NCBI GenBank assembly: GCA_030523275.1
Contig: JAUNIX010000020.1
Location: forward strand, 1-55,432
Length of the DNA: 55,432 bases
Direction of reading: 5' to 3'
Origin: Lachnospiraceae bacterium
GTDB taxonomy: Bacteria > Bacillota > Clostridia > Lachnospirales > Lachnospiraceae
Made by a program: the position numbers and the translations under genes. Positions within the stretch are counted from its first letter, which is position 1, and each line of letters begins with the position of its first letter. Below the pieces are notes generated by a model, which was not told the DNA's origin, ran no database searches, and worked only from the letters and a program-made list of their open reading frames with translations. This document shows positions 34,642 through 43,658 of this stretch, one piece after another.

Positions 34642-35559
34642 ATGATGAGTGAAATAATTAAAAATAAAATTGCCCAGCTAAAGAAAGAAAAAGATGCTGT
34701 ACTTTTAGCACATTATTATGTGGATGGAGAAGTACAGGAGATTGCTGATTATGTCGGTGATTCTTATTATTTGGCAGAAGTGGCAACAAAAGTACCGGAA
34801 AGTGTCATTTTATTTTGCGGTGTATCCTTTATGGGTGAGAGTGCCAAAATCTTAAATCCAGAAAAGAAAGTGGTTATGGCAGATCAATACGCCGATTGTC
34901 CGATGGCACATATGGTTGACTTAGATAAAGTTGCACAAGTCCGTAAAGAATATCCAGATGTGGCGGTTGTTTGTTATGTCAATTCCACTGCTGAGATTAA
35001 AACAGTATCCGATGTTTGTGTGACATCTTCGAATGCATTAAAGATTGTAAAAAAACTCCCAAACAAAGATATCTTTTTTATTCCTGATAATAATCTTGGT
35101 CGTTATATTGCCGGACAACTTCCAGAAAAGCATTTTATTTTCAATGATGGTTTTTGTCATGTACATAAGAGTATTCACAGTGAGGATGTTGCAAAAGCAA
35201 AAGAATTGCACCCGGATGCTTTGGTGTTGGCACATCCTGAATGTACAGGAGATGTATTAGAACTTGCCGATTATATCGGAAGTACATCACAGATTATTGA
35301 TTACGCAACGAATTCTGATCATAAAGTATTTTTAATCTGTACGGAAATGGGTGTTTTCTATGAATTAATGCAGAAGAATCCGGATAAGAAATTTTATTCT
35401 GTTGGGCATCGTCAATTTTGTCCAAATATGAAGAAAGTAAATTTAGAAGGTGTATTGCAAGCTTTGGAAACTTTAGATCCTGAAGTTGAACTGGAAGAGG
35501 AAGTACGCATCAAAGCACATGCACCATTAAAACGTATGTTAGAGTTGGCAGCAAATTAA
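34642..35559 (+). CDS. nadA: Quinolinate synthase
   Basis: A 305-aa [4Fe-4S] enzyme condensing iminoaspartate with dihydroxyacetone phosphate to quinolinate for NAD synthesis. LLAHYYVDGEVQEIADYVGDS is the first repeat opening; cysteines expected for the cluster are in YVNSTAEIK-VTSSNA context region, HPECTGDVLELADYIGST and RQFCPNMKKVNLEGV. TTGGAG precedes ATG 34642 (an ATG three bases on is equally placed). nadB and nadC are not adjacent, so the rest of the pathway must be elsewhere. Confidence 0.94.
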   Translation: MMSEIIKNKIAQLKKEKDAVLLAHYYVDGEVQEIADYVGDSYYLAEVATKVPESVILFCGVSFMGESAKILNPEKKVVMADQYADCPMAHMVDLDKVAQVRKEYPDVAVVCYVNSTAEIKTVSDVCVTSSNALKIVKKLPNKDIFFIPDNNLGRYIAGQLPEKHFIFNDGFCHVHKSIHSEDVAKAKELHPDALVLAHPECTGDVLELADYIGSTSQIIDYATNSDHKVFLICTEMGVFYELMQKNPDKKFYSVGHRQFCPNMKKVNLEGVLQALETLDPEVELEEEVRIKAHAPLKRMLELAAN

Positions 35560-35584
35560 TATTAATGATAGAAACAGATTCTGA

Positions 35585-35622
35585 AAAAATCCGTAGAATA
35601 TATTTCTATGGATTTTTTTAAT
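35585..35622 (+). terminator. Terminator of nadA
   Basis: AAAATCCGTAGAA pairs with TTTCTATGGATTTT around a short loop and continues into T. Confidence 0.75.
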
Positions 35623-35685
35623 TTATGCGTTTTTATATATGATATAAAACAAATGTGATAAAATAGAAAAAAGGAGATGATCAAG

Positions 35686-36504
35686 ATGAAAATCATAAAT
35701 TTGATGGAAAATACAGAGGGAAGCCATCATTGTTTATTTGAACATGGTCTTAGTTTTTATATTGAAACAAACCACCATAAATTACTTACAGATACTGGTG
35801 CTTCAGATGCATTTTTAGAAAATGCACAAATATTAGATGTTGATTTGACAAAAGTAGATACCTTAATTTTAAGTCATGGCCATTATGACCATGCCGGAGG
35901 AATTATGGGATTCTCAAAAATGAATTCGAATGCTACTATTTACATGCAAAGACATGCAGGAGATGCCTTTTACCATAAATCAAGAACCGTGGAAAAATAT
36001 ATTGGTATTTCCCCGGAAATTTTATCTTTGCCCCAATTACATTTTATTGATGGCAATTATAAGATTGATGATGAATTGTTTCTTTATTCCAGAGTAACAG
36101 GTAGAAAATTATGGCCAAAAGGGAATTTAATCTTAAAGGTCAAGAAAGATTCTGCGTTTTTGCAAGATGATTTTATACATGAACAATACCTTGTTATTTC
36201 AGAAAATGAGAAAAAGGTGTTGATTTCTGGTTGTGCCCATAACGGAATTTTAAACATATTAGACGAATATCATAAACTATATGGAGCATATCCGGATATA
36301 GTAATCAGTGGATTTCATATGATGAAAAAAGAATATACAGATTATGACGAAACATTGATTCGCGAGACTGCAAAAGAACTGATGAAAATCAACACACAGT
36401 TTTATACTGGTCATTGTACTGGTGAAACCCCTTATCAGATTTTAAGAGAAATGATGGGGGAACAAATTATATATGTACACAGTGGTGATGAGATTATCAT
36501 ATAA
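35686..36504 (+). CDS. MBL-fold metallo-hydrolase
   Basis: A 272-aa metallo-beta-lactamase-fold protein. The metal motif LSHGHYDHAGG (about 65-75), LISGCAHNGI (second His), VISGFHM and FYTGHCTGE near the end match the COG1237 branch (annotated dihydropterin-type or AF1265-like hydrolases). Substrate unknown. ATG 35686 is preferred since AAAAAGGAG lies nine bases before it. Confidence 0.88.
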   Translation: MKIINLMENTEGSHHCLFEHGLSFYIETNHHKLLTDTGASDAFLENAQILDVDLTKVDTLILSHGHYDHAGGIMGFSKMNSNATIYMQRHAGDAFYHKSRTVEKYIGISPEILSLPQLHFIDGNYKIDDELFLYSRVTGRKLWPKGNLILKVKKDSAFLQDDFIHEQYLVISENEKKVLISGCAHNGILNILDEYHKLYGAYPDIVISGFHMMKKEYTDYDETLIRETAKELMKINTQFYTGHCTGETPYQILREMMGEQIIYVHSGDEIII

Positions 36505-36645
36505 ATCTTAAGAAAATTTCCAGAAATCTTCATAATTTTTTTGTTGTTTCAGAAACTCCTTTATGATATGATACAGCCATACAAGAGAGAAATGATTATT
36601 ACGAGAAATTATATAAATGATATTGATAAAGGAAGAGTGATTACA

Positions 36646-37137
36646 ATGGCACAGAGACAATTGACAAAAGTTTCCAATATTCAAGATATTCTAATGAAAC
36701 ATGGCTCAGATATCATTGCTTCTGAAGGAATGCAGACAGAAAAAAATCTTGTTCATCATCGAACGACAAATGTATATATGCATTCTGTAGGGGTTGCATA
36801 TCTTAGTGTGCTTCTGGCACAAAAATTTCGTTTGGATATCAATGAAAGGGAATTAGTTCGAGGAGCATTGTTGCATGATTATTTCTTATATGATTGGCAT
36901 GACCCGGACCCATCACACAGACTGCATGGATTTAGCCATGCAAAAACAGCCCTTCGCAATGCTTCCAAAGATTTTGAGCTTAGCGAAGTAGAAAAGGATA
37001 TCATTGTAAAACATATGTTTCCATTAAACGTAAAAGCTCCGAAATATCGAGAGAGTAAAATCGTATGTGTTGCTGACAAACTATGTGCAATCTGTGAAAT
37101 GATGTCCTATAAGTATATGAAACAGGCAAAAGAATAA
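36646..37137 (+). CDS. HD-domain phosphohydrolase
   Basis: A 163-aa HD-superfamily protein. Metal ligands are visible as H in YMHSVGVAYLSV, HD in GALLHDYFLYDWHD, H in GFSHAKTA and a later D in VCVADKLC. Relatives hydrolyse nucleotides or act in signalling; the substrate is unknown. The frame is open to an ATG at 36541, but ATG 36646 follows AAAGGAAGAG and begins at the conserved N-terminus. Confidence 0.85.
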   Translation: MAQRQLTKVSNIQDILMKHGSDIIASEGMQTEKNLVHHRTTNVYMHSVGVAYLSVLLAQKFRLDINERELVRGALLHDYFLYDWHDPDPSHRLHGFSHAKTALRNASKDFELSEVEKDIIVKHMFPLNVKAPKYRESKIVCVADKLCAICEMMSYKYMKQAKE

Positions 37138-37151
37138 AGATAAGAAAGATT

Positions 37152-37192
37152 GCTCCAGTTCAAACAAAATTGTTTGAACTGGAGCTTTTTTA
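37152..37192 (+). terminator. Terminator of the HD-domain gene
   Basis: GCTCCAGTTCAAACA pairs with TGTTTGAACTGGAGC, followed by six T. Confidence 0.93.
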
Positions 37193-37330
37193 TTTCATAG
37201 GAAATTACGTTATAATTTCCATGAAACAAAAAACGCTCCGCGAGGATGCGACCAGATGCATGCGGAGCAAGTCCTTCAGGGACTGAGGGATTATAGGAAG
37301 TTAGAGGCAAACTTATCCACTTTTTCTGTT
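37193..37330. repeat. Structured repeat, medium copy
   Basis: Starts with the palindrome TTTCATAGGAAATT...AATTTCCATGAAAC, continues AAAAAACGCTCCGCGAGGAT and GCGACCAGATGCAT, then GCGGAGCAAGTCCTTCAGGG and GACTGAGGGATTATAGGAAG. GCTCCGC pairs with GCGGAGC. Nearly identical to the copy at 55246 but lacking an internal insert of about 48 nt. The final stem is degraded. Confidence 0.75.
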
Positions 37331-37392
37331 TTTGTATATTTTCTATATTTTTGGATATAATTTCAAAAAAGGTCAAGAAAGAAGGATAAACA

Positions 37393-38559
37393 ATGCATTT
37401 AAAAGAAAAAGAATTTTTAGAGTTTATGCGAAAATTTGATGATGATCCATTTACAATTTGTATTCATGGGAAAGATTATCCGATTGGGGTTGGAAAACCA
37501 ATATTCCGCGTACAAATTCATAAGATTCCTTCTATCAGTGAATTAATGACAAGTACATCCATTGCTTTGGGAGAAGCTTATATGCGGGGAGAAATCGAAA
37601 TAGAAGGAGATTTATACCATGCACTCAACCATTTTATGGGACAACTTGGTAAATTTCAAACAGATAAAAAACGATTAAAAAAACTTATGTTTTCTTCAAA
37701 TTCAAAAAAAAATCAGAAAAAAGAGGTTTCTTCCCATTATGACATTGGCAATTCGTTTTACAAATTATGGTTGGATGATACGATGAGCTATTCTTGTGGA
37801 TATTTCGAGAAAGAGAGCGATACTCTTGGCCAGGCGCAACATCAAAAAGCAGATCGAATTTTGCAAAAATTAGCATTAGAGCCAGATATGACAATCTGTG
37901 ATATTGGTTGTGGATGGGGATTTTTACTTTTAGAAGCAGCGAAAAAATATCATATCCATGGACTTGGTATTACATTAAGTAGTGAACAAAAAATGGAATT
38001 TGAAAGACAGATTGTTGCATATCATTTGGAAGATTATTTAGAAGTAGAATTGCTTGATTATCGTGATTTGCCAAAATTGAATCGCACCTTTGATCGTGTG
38101 GTCAGTGTTGGTATGATCGAGCATGTAGGAAGAGAAAACTATGCACTTTTCATGAATACTGTAAAAGAAATATTAAATCCAGGCGGATTATTTTTGCTCC
38201 ATTTTATTAGTGGATTGCAGGAATATCCTGGTGATGCTTGGATGAAAAAATATATTTTCCCGGGAGGTATGGTACCAAGTTTGCGTGAAATGATACAGAT
38301 TGCTGGTAATCTAAAATTTTACACACTTGATGTGGAAAGCCTTCGCCGACATTATAATCATACTTTGCTTTGTTGGAATCAAAATTTTCAGGCGCATCGT
38401 TCAGAAATTGTACAAATGTTCGATGAAGAATTTGCAAAAATGTGGGAATTGTATTTGTGTTCTTGCGCGGCATCTTTTGAAAATGGTGTGATTGATCTTC
38501 ATCAGATTTTAATTAGCAATGGGGTAAATAATCAGCTTCCAATGACGCGATGGTATTAA
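37393..38559 (+). CDS. Cyclopropane-fatty-acyl-phospholipid synthase
   Basis: A 388-aa SAM-dependent methyltransferase converting cis double bonds of membrane lipids to cyclopropane rings. SAM motif I is CDIGCGWGFLLLEAAKKY (about 174-191), preceded by the lipid-binding region SSHYDIGNSFYKLWLDDTMS with YSCGYF, and followed by VSVGMIEHVG and the HYNHTLLCW region. All family signatures are present. GAAGGATAAAC precedes the ATG. Monocistronic by layout. Confidence 0.95.
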   Translation: MHLKEKEFLEFMRKFDDDPFTICIHGKDYPIGVGKPIFRVQIHKIPSISELMTSTSIALGEAYMRGEIEIEGDLYHALNHFMGQLGKFQTDKKRLKKLMFSSNSKKNQKKEVSSHYDIGNSFYKLWLDDTMSYSCGYFEKESDTLGQAQHQKADRILQKLALEPDMTICDIGCGWGFLLLEAAKKYHIHGLGITLSSEQKMEFERQIVAYHLEDYLEVELLDYRDLPKLNRTFDRVVSVGMIEHVGRENYALFMNTVKEILNPGGLFLLHFISGLQEYPGDAWMKKYIFPGGMVPSLREMIQIAGNLKFYTLDVESLRRHYNHTLLCWNQNFQAHRSEIVQMFDEEFAKMWELYLCSCAASFENGVIDLHQILISNGVNNQLPMTRWY

Positions 38560-38780
38560 CTTAAGAAAGTTTTTTGCTTTTTCTATAAAAAATAAACAAT
38601 AATATTCTTAAAATTTAAAAAAAATTGTTCAATTTTGTTATTTTCATTTGATAGTATATAAAATACATGGTAGAATATAGCATATGTGCATATAACGAAC
38701 GATAAATTGCAGAAAAATACATGAATTTAACGATTGCTTAATGGTATATTAACAGTAATACTGGATAATGAATTACGTTT

Positions 38781-38820
38781 TTGACAGCCGATTTAGTCCT
38801 TTTTAATTTTAGAATCGGCT
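38781..38820 (+). promoter_or_regulatory. Promoter with flanking inverted repeat ahead of the glycerophosphodiesterase gene
   Basis: TTGACA (38781-38786), 17 bp, TAATTT (38804-38809). AGCCGATT (38786-38793) and AATCGGCT (38813-38820) flank the spacer and -10, as an operator would. The rest of the 299-bp AT-rich gap after the synthase gene shows nothing else I can name. Confidence 0.45.
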
Positions 38821-38857
38821 GGTAAAAATATATATTATCTAAAGGAGGAAACAAAAG

Positions 38858-39583
38858 ATGAAAAACTTTGCTCATCGGGGATTCAGTGGGAAATATCCTG
38901 AGAATACAATGCTTGCGTTTCAAAAGGCATATGAAGCCGGTGCAGATGGCATTGAATTGGATGTACAACTCACGAAGGATGGTGAATTGGTAATTATCCA
39001 TGATGAGGCCGTGGATCGGACTACCGATGGAACCGGATATGTCAGAGATTATACTTTGGCAGAGCTAAGAGATTTGGATGCATCCTATGTCTATATAGGA
39101 AAAATTGAAAAAAATCTCATTCCGACATTCCGTGAATATTGTGAATGGGTAAAAGACAAGGATTTGATTACAAATATTGAGTTAAAAACAGGTGTTTTTG
39201 AATACCTGGGAATTGAAAAACAAGTACTCGATATGCTTCAGGAATATCAATTAGAAGACAAAGTCATCATATCCAGTTTTAATCATTTTAGTATTTTACG
39301 AATGAAGGAAATGGCACCACAATTAAAATATGGTTTGTTGTCTGAGGCATGGATCATTGATGCCGGAGCGTATACGAAATCTCTGGACGTTCCATGTTAT
39401 CATCCTATTTTTCGAAATTTGACACCAGAAGTCGTAGAAGAATTAAAAAGTCACAATATCGAGATCAACACGTTTACAGTCAATACAAGGGAAGATGTAT
39501 TAGACCTTTATGAAAAAGGAATCGATATTGTCATTGGAAATTTTCCAGATATGGTAAAAGAAGTTTTAGAAAGAGAGGTATAA
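38858..39583 (+). CDS. Glycerophosphodiester phosphodiesterase
   Basis: A 241-aa cytoplasmic GDPD, hydrolysing glycerophosphodiesters to glycerol 3-phosphate and an alcohol. AHRGFSGKYPENTMLAFQKA has the catalytic His and Arg, followed by GIELDVQLTKDGELVIIHDE with the metal ligands Glu, Asp and the second His; NIELKTG supplies the later Glu. No signal peptide. AAAGGAGG precedes the ATG. The amino acid symporter gene follows after 3 bp. Confidence 0.95.
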   Translation: MKNFAHRGFSGKYPENTMLAFQKAYEAGADGIELDVQLTKDGELVIIHDEAVDRTTDGTGYVRDYTLAELRDLDASYVYIGKIEKNLIPTFREYCEWVKDKDLITNIELKTGVFEYLGIEKQVLDMLQEYQLEDKVIISSFNHFSILRMKEMAPQLKYGLLSEAWIIDAGAYTKSLDVPCYHPIFRNLTPEVVEELKSHNIEINTFTVNTREDVLDLYEKGIDIVIGNFPDMVKEVLEREV

Positions 39584-39586
39584 TCG

Positions 39587-40943
39587 ATGGGAAAATTAGA
39601 AACTATTTTGGCAATGATCAATTCCTGGATTTGGGGAAAATGGCTAGTATATGTACTGCTTGCTTTGGGTATTCTTTATACATTTGCAAATGGATTTATT
39701 CAGGTTCGCCACTTTGGATATATCATGAAGAAAACCTTGATCGATGCATTTAAAAACCGTCATGAAGACAAAGGAAATGGTTCTATTTCTACTTTTAAAG
39801 CAATGATGGTAACTTTAGCTGGAAATGTAGGAGGCGGAAATGTGGTAGGTGTTGCCACAGCGATAGTTTCCGGTGGTATGGGTGCTGTATTTTGGATGTG
39901 GTTTGCTGCATTTTTCGGTATGGCATTAAAATATGGTGAAATCGTGTTATCTCAGATGTATCGCGGAAAAGATAAAGACGGAAATCTTTTAAGTGGTCCT
40001 ATGTATTATATTAGAGATGGTCTTCATCTCCCATGGCTTGGAGTCGTTATTGCTGTTTTGATGTGCACAAAGATGATGGGAGCAAATCTGGTACAGTCGA
40101 ATACGATTTCCGGTATTTTGAATTCAAACTATGGAGTTCCAACCTATATTACTGGTGCGGTTTTAATCGTATTACTTATGATCATCACATTAGGTGGTTT
40201 AAAACGATTAGCTGATATCGCAATGAATTTAGTACCGATTATGTCTATTTTTTATATTACAATTGGTCTTTTAGTTATCATCTTAAATATTGGACAAGTA
40301 CCATTTGTATTTAAAGAAATTTTTACACAGGCATGGTCCTTTAAAGCTGCTGCTGGAGGAACTGGTGGATTGATCATTGCACAGGCAATGCAGTATGGTA
40401 TTGCAAGAGGTATGTATTCAAACGAAGCCGGTGAAGGTACGGCACCATTTGCACATGGTTCTTCTATCGTGGATCATCCAGTGGAAGAAGGTATTACTGG
40501 TGTTGCAGAAGTATTTTTGGATACCATTGTTGTTTGTACGATCACAGCATTAGTAGTAGGGGGTTACTGGTATGTATAAGACAGACAACTCTGCGACTGT
40601 TATGGCAATCGAATCATTTGGAACAGTATGGGCACCATTAAAACATGCCGGAGCATTTGCACTTTTAATTTTCTGTTTTACAACTTTGATGGGACAGTGG
40701 TGGAATGCAGCAAAAAGTTTCACTTATGCATTTGGTCCTAAAGTGACGAGCGTATGTCGTTATATTTTTCCATTCTTATGTATTATTGGTGCAACTGCGC
40801 AGATTACATTGGTATGGACGATTCAGGATTTGGCAATGGGATTGGTTATTATTCCAAATATGATTGCTTTGTTAGTCTTATTCCCTCAAGTAAGAGCAAA
40901 GACAAAAGAATACTTTGGCGATCCAAAATACTATCAAAAATAG
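39587..40943 (+). pseudogene. AGCS sodium:alanine/glycine symporter, frameshifted
   Basis: An amino-acid:Na+ symporter of the AGCS (AlsT) family split by one frameshift. The first frame runs 39587-40579 (330 aa) with GNVGGGNVVGVATAI, ALKYGEI and GMYSNEAGEGTAPFAHGSS, all family signatures. The second frame runs from about 40563 to 40943 and carries the remaining helices and tail. The junction is a run of five G at 40559-40563; with four G the product reads VVGVTGMYKTDNSATV and is a full 453-aa protein. Could be a real inactivation, slippage-based variation, or a sequencing error. It lies 3 bp after the glycerophosphodiesterase gene. Confidence 0.9.
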
Positions 40944-41019
40944 TATTTTAATACATACTCAAAAGAAAAAATAAACAAGCGGACAAGTCCTCCCTGTATC
41001 ATAAAAAGCATCTTACTAA

Positions 41020-41186
41020 TTGATATCATATTTGTTTTATGGTATTATAATTATAATAGTAATCTGAGATTGAAATTATGATTGAGATTGAAGATGCGTA
41101 TGATAGGGTAGGAATTATTGTACCCAGTTTGAATTTTTGTTATAGAAAGTATGACAAGCCGCATCTTTTTGATGCGGCTTTTTTGT
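41020..41186 (+). promoter_or_regulatory. Leader with strong terminator upstream of the nitrogenase-like/hyp operon
   Basis: A promoter candidate TTGATA (41020-41025), 17 bp, TATTAT (41043-41048) starts about 100 nt of leader ending in AAGCCGCATC-TTTTT-GATGCGGCTT plus T-run (41156-41184). GATGCG at 41093-41098 is complementary to CGCATC (41160-41165), which would break the terminator, and GGGT...ACCC (41105-41124) forms an inner stem. The layout resembles an attenuator or riboswitch; no known class recognised. The 338-bp gap otherwise holds a reverse fragment of the repeat (40973-40990) and the palindrome at 41187. Confidence 0.5.
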
Positions 41187-41241
41187 TTCATAAGAAATTG
41201 CTTTGCAATTATAGAAAATTTCTTTGCAATTTCCATGAACC
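41187..41241. repeat. Palindromic repeat family, diverged copy
   Basis: TTTCATAAGAAATTGC and GCAATTTCCATGAA flank an extra internal AATTTCTTTGCAATT copy, directly after a terminator T-run. Confidence 0.6.
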
Positions 41242-41281
41242 TCAAAACTATATGTAGAGCTTAGGAAGTAGGAGATATTTT

Positions 41282-41542
41282 ATGGAAACAAGAATTGCGA
41301 TTATTGGAATTATTATCGATGATATTGATTCGACAGCAGAAGTAAATGAAGTGTTGCATGATTATGGTATGTATGTAATTGGACGTATGGGAATTCCCTA
41401 TCGGGAAAAAGATTTAAATATCATAAGTATCGCAGTCGATGCTCCTACGGACATTATTAATCAGATGGCGGGGAAGTTGGGAAAACTTCATGGAGTTAGT
41501 GCAAAGACGATGTATTCTAAGATGACAGGCCAAAATAAGTAG
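41282..41542 (+). CDS. TM1266-like regulator (putative iron-only hydrogenase system regulator)
   Basis: An 86-aa ACT-like small protein. The opening TRIAIIGIIIDDIDSTAEVN and the phrase GRMGIPYREKDLNIISIAVD match the TM1266 family, named for its association with FeFe hydrogenase maturation genes hydEFG. Here no hydE/F/G or FeFe hydrogenase is adjacent; instead it heads the nitrogenase-like/hyp operon, 17 bp before the first nifH-like gene. TAGGAG precedes the ATG. A ligand- or metal-responsive regulator is suspected but not shown for the family. Confidence 0.85.
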   Translation: METRIAIIGIIIDDIDSTAEVNEVLHDYGMYVIGRMGIPYREKDLNIISIAVDAPTDIINQMAGKLGKLHGVSAKTMYSKMTGQNK

Positions 41543-41559
41543 AGAACAGAGGAGTTAAG

Positions 41560-42336
41560 ATGAAAAAAATAGCTGTATATGGAAAAGGTGGAATTGGAAA
41601 ATCGACGATCGTATCGAATCTTGCAGTTGCGATGGCTGAACAAGGATTCAAAGTAATGCAGATTGGCTGTGATCCGAAAGCAGACTCGACCATTGCTTTG
41701 CGGCATGAAGAAAATCTACCAACCGTATTAGAAACTGTTCGTAAAAAGAAAAATAATTTTACATTAGATGAGGTAACCAAAGAAGGATATGCTGGTGTGA
41801 TTTGTGTCGAGGCAGGTGGTCCGATACCGGGATTGGGCTGTGCCGGAAGAGGAATTATTACTGCTCTGGAAAAATTACAGGATAAAGGAGCTTATCAAGT
41901 TTATGAACCGGATGTCGTATTTTATGATGTCTTAGGTGATGTTGTCTGCGGTGGATTTTCGATGCCGATGCGGGATGGCTATGCTGACCAGGTCTTTATT
42001 GTGACATCTGGTGAGAATATGTCGATTTATGCGGCTGCTAATATTGCAATGGCAATCGACAATTTTAAAGGACGTGGTTATGCAAGTCTTGGAGGACTGA
42101 TTTTAAATCGTCGAAATGTAAAGAATGAAATGGAAAAAGTGACAGAATTAAGTCATGATGTGAATACAAACATTGTTGGAACATTGGAATTTAGTGAAAC
42201 TGTTCAGGAAGCGGATGAAATGCATCAGACAGTGATGGAGGCATTCCCGGAAAGTGAAATGGCGAACGCATACCGTAGGTTAGCACAAACGTTGATTGAA
42301 CAGTTAGAAATAGAAAAGGAAGTAGAAACATGTTAA
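41560..42336 (+). CDS. NifH-like ATPase/[4Fe-4S] reductase, set 1
   Basis: A 258-aa homologue of nitrogenase iron protein. P-loop GKGGIGKS (8-15), switch I region CDPKADST (37-44), cluster cysteines C94 in GLGCAGRG and C130 in GDVVCGGF, with the arginine of GCAGRG kept. So it should be a homodimer that binds ATP, bridges a [4Fe-4S] cluster and donates electrons to a NifDK-like partner. Its partner genes follow immediately, with 7 bp overlap to the first. It is about as similar to the second NifH-like protein in this operon as to any family consensus, suggesting duplication of the H-D-K triplet. Confidence 0.93.
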   Translation: MKKIAVYGKGGIGKSTIVSNLAVAMAEQGFKVMQIGCDPKADSTIALRHEENLPTVLETVRKKKNNFTLDEVTKEGYAGVICVEAGGPIPGLGCAGRGIITALEKLQDKGAYQVYEPDVVFYDVLGDVVCGGFSMPMRDGYADQVFIVTSGENMSIYAAANIAMAIDNFKGRGYASLGGLILNRRNVKNEMEKVTELSHDVNTNIVGTLEFSETVQEADEMHQTVMEAFPESEMANAYRRLAQTLIEQLEIEKEVETC

Positions 42337-43658
42337 AACGAGTTGGTGGGCAAGAGGATGCCACAGGCGCAAAAGTGAAAATAACAGAGGCTTCTTTTCC
42401 AGCACCTTTTAAGGAAGGATTAGAATATAGCTCTCCGGCAAGAGGAACCTGGAATATTGTGCATACTGGGATGTTGATTCCACAGTCTCATCAGATTTTT
42501 GTCTGTGCGGAAGGCTGTTTAAGAGGTGTTGTCCTAACTGCTGCAGAAATGAATGCCATGGATCGTTATTCTTCGATCATGATCCGAGAGGAAAATGTAT
42601 TGGACGGCACAATGGAAGATTTGATGATTGATGGTGTGACGGATATATTAAACAAATTACCGTATCAACCACGAGCGATTTTACTTTTCATCAGTTGTCA
42701 ACATTTCTTTTTGGCATATGACCAAAATCTTGTATTTGAGACATTGCGGGAACGATTTCCTGATATAAAGTTTTTGGATTGCTATATGATACCGACACTG
42801 CGAAAAAGTGGATTAACTCCAGATCAAAAAATGCGTTTGCAGATGTTTCGTTTATTAGAAAAAAAACCACTGGATTCAAAACACATTAATTTGATCGGTA
42901 GTAATTTACCAATTAGTAGAAGTTGTGAGTGGCTTGAGATGCTCAATAAAAATGGTTTTGAATTGCAGACATTGAACTGGTGTCAGACCTTTGATGAATA
43001 CATGGATATGGCAAAGGCACAGTTAAATATCATCTACGAGCCAATGGCAATTCCATCTGCTGAAGAATTAAAAAATCGGTTAGGTCAGGAATATCTGTAT
43101 TTGCCATTTGTCTTTCGCGCAGAGCAGTTAGAAGATAATTATCAGCGGTTGGCGAGAAAATTGCAGATCGAAAAGATGGATTTTTCCAAACAACAAAGTG
43201 AGGCGGAAGAAGCATTAGCTAGAGTAAAACAATTGATTGGTAATACAAAGATAGCGGTAGATTATTCTTTTACGTTTCGGATTCTTAATTTTACAAGAAT
43301 GTTATTAGAACATGGATTGCATGTGACAGAAATTTTTGGCGATGTTTTTTTGATGGAAGAAGAAGAGGACTTTAAATGGATTCGTAAACACTATCCTGAT
43401 ATTACAATTACTTCCTGTATTCGACCAAAGATGCGTTTCTTAAAACGGGAACGTGAGGAAAAGATATTGGCAATTGGACAGAAGGCAGCTTATTTCACAG
43501 GCACAGATTATTTTGTCAATGTGGTTGAGAGTGGCGGTCTGTATGGCTATGATGGTATCAAACAGATTGCTATGTTGATGGAGGACGCATATCTGAATCA
43601 AAAAGATCGAAGAACGATCATTCAGAGGAAAGGATACGGGTGTGAAAGCTGTATATGA
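42330..43658 (+). CDS. Nitrogenase component 1-like protein, D-type, set 1
   Basis: A 442-aa member of the nitrogenase/oxidoreductase component 1 fold. N-terminal cysteines: C59 and C63 (VCAEGC), C123 (FISCQH), C151 (LDCYM), C199 (SCEWLEML) and C218 (WCQTFDEY). C63, C123, C151, C199 and C218 align with C70, C131, C158, C206 and C226 of the set 2 protein. It ends with a CxxC (C438, C441) that set 2 lacks. Not NifD, NifE, BchN or CfbD by motif. Its neighbours suggest it pairs with the next gene and accepts electrons from the set 1 NifH-like protein. Substrate unknown. Confidence 0.8.
   Translation: MLKRVGGQEDATGAKVKITEASFPAPFKEGLEYSSPARGTWNIVHTGMLIPQSHQIFVCAEGCLRGVVLTAAEMNAMDRYSSIMIREENVLDGTMEDLMIDGVTDILNKLPYQPRAILLFISCQHFFLAYDQNLVFETLRERFPDIKFLDCYMIPTLRKSGLTPDQKMRLQMFRLLEKKPLDSKHINLIGSNLPISRSCEWLEMLNKNGFELQTLNWCQTFDEYMDMAKAQLNIIYEPMAIPSAEELKNRLGQEYLYLPFVFRAEQLEDNYQRLARKLQIEKMDFSKQQSEAEEALARVKQLIGNTKIAVDYSFTFRILNFTRMLLEHGLHVTEIFGDVFLMEEEEDFKWIRKHYPDITITSCIRPKMRFLKREREEKILAIGQKAAYFTGTDYFVNVVESGGLYGYDGIKQIAMLMEDAYLNQKDRRTIIQRKGYGCESCI

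Noticed and set aside
38221..38473. Antisense open frames inside genes, such as 38207-38473 and 18227-18619 on the minus strand
   Set aside because: They are shadows of well-supported genes with no ribosome binding sites or recognisable domains.
41093..41186. T-box or known riboswitch in front of the nitrogenase-like operon
   Set aside because: No T-box sequence (GGTGG...ACCGCG) and no match to the conserved cores of TPP, SAM, Moco, cobalamin, c-di-GMP or fluoride classes that I could recognise.
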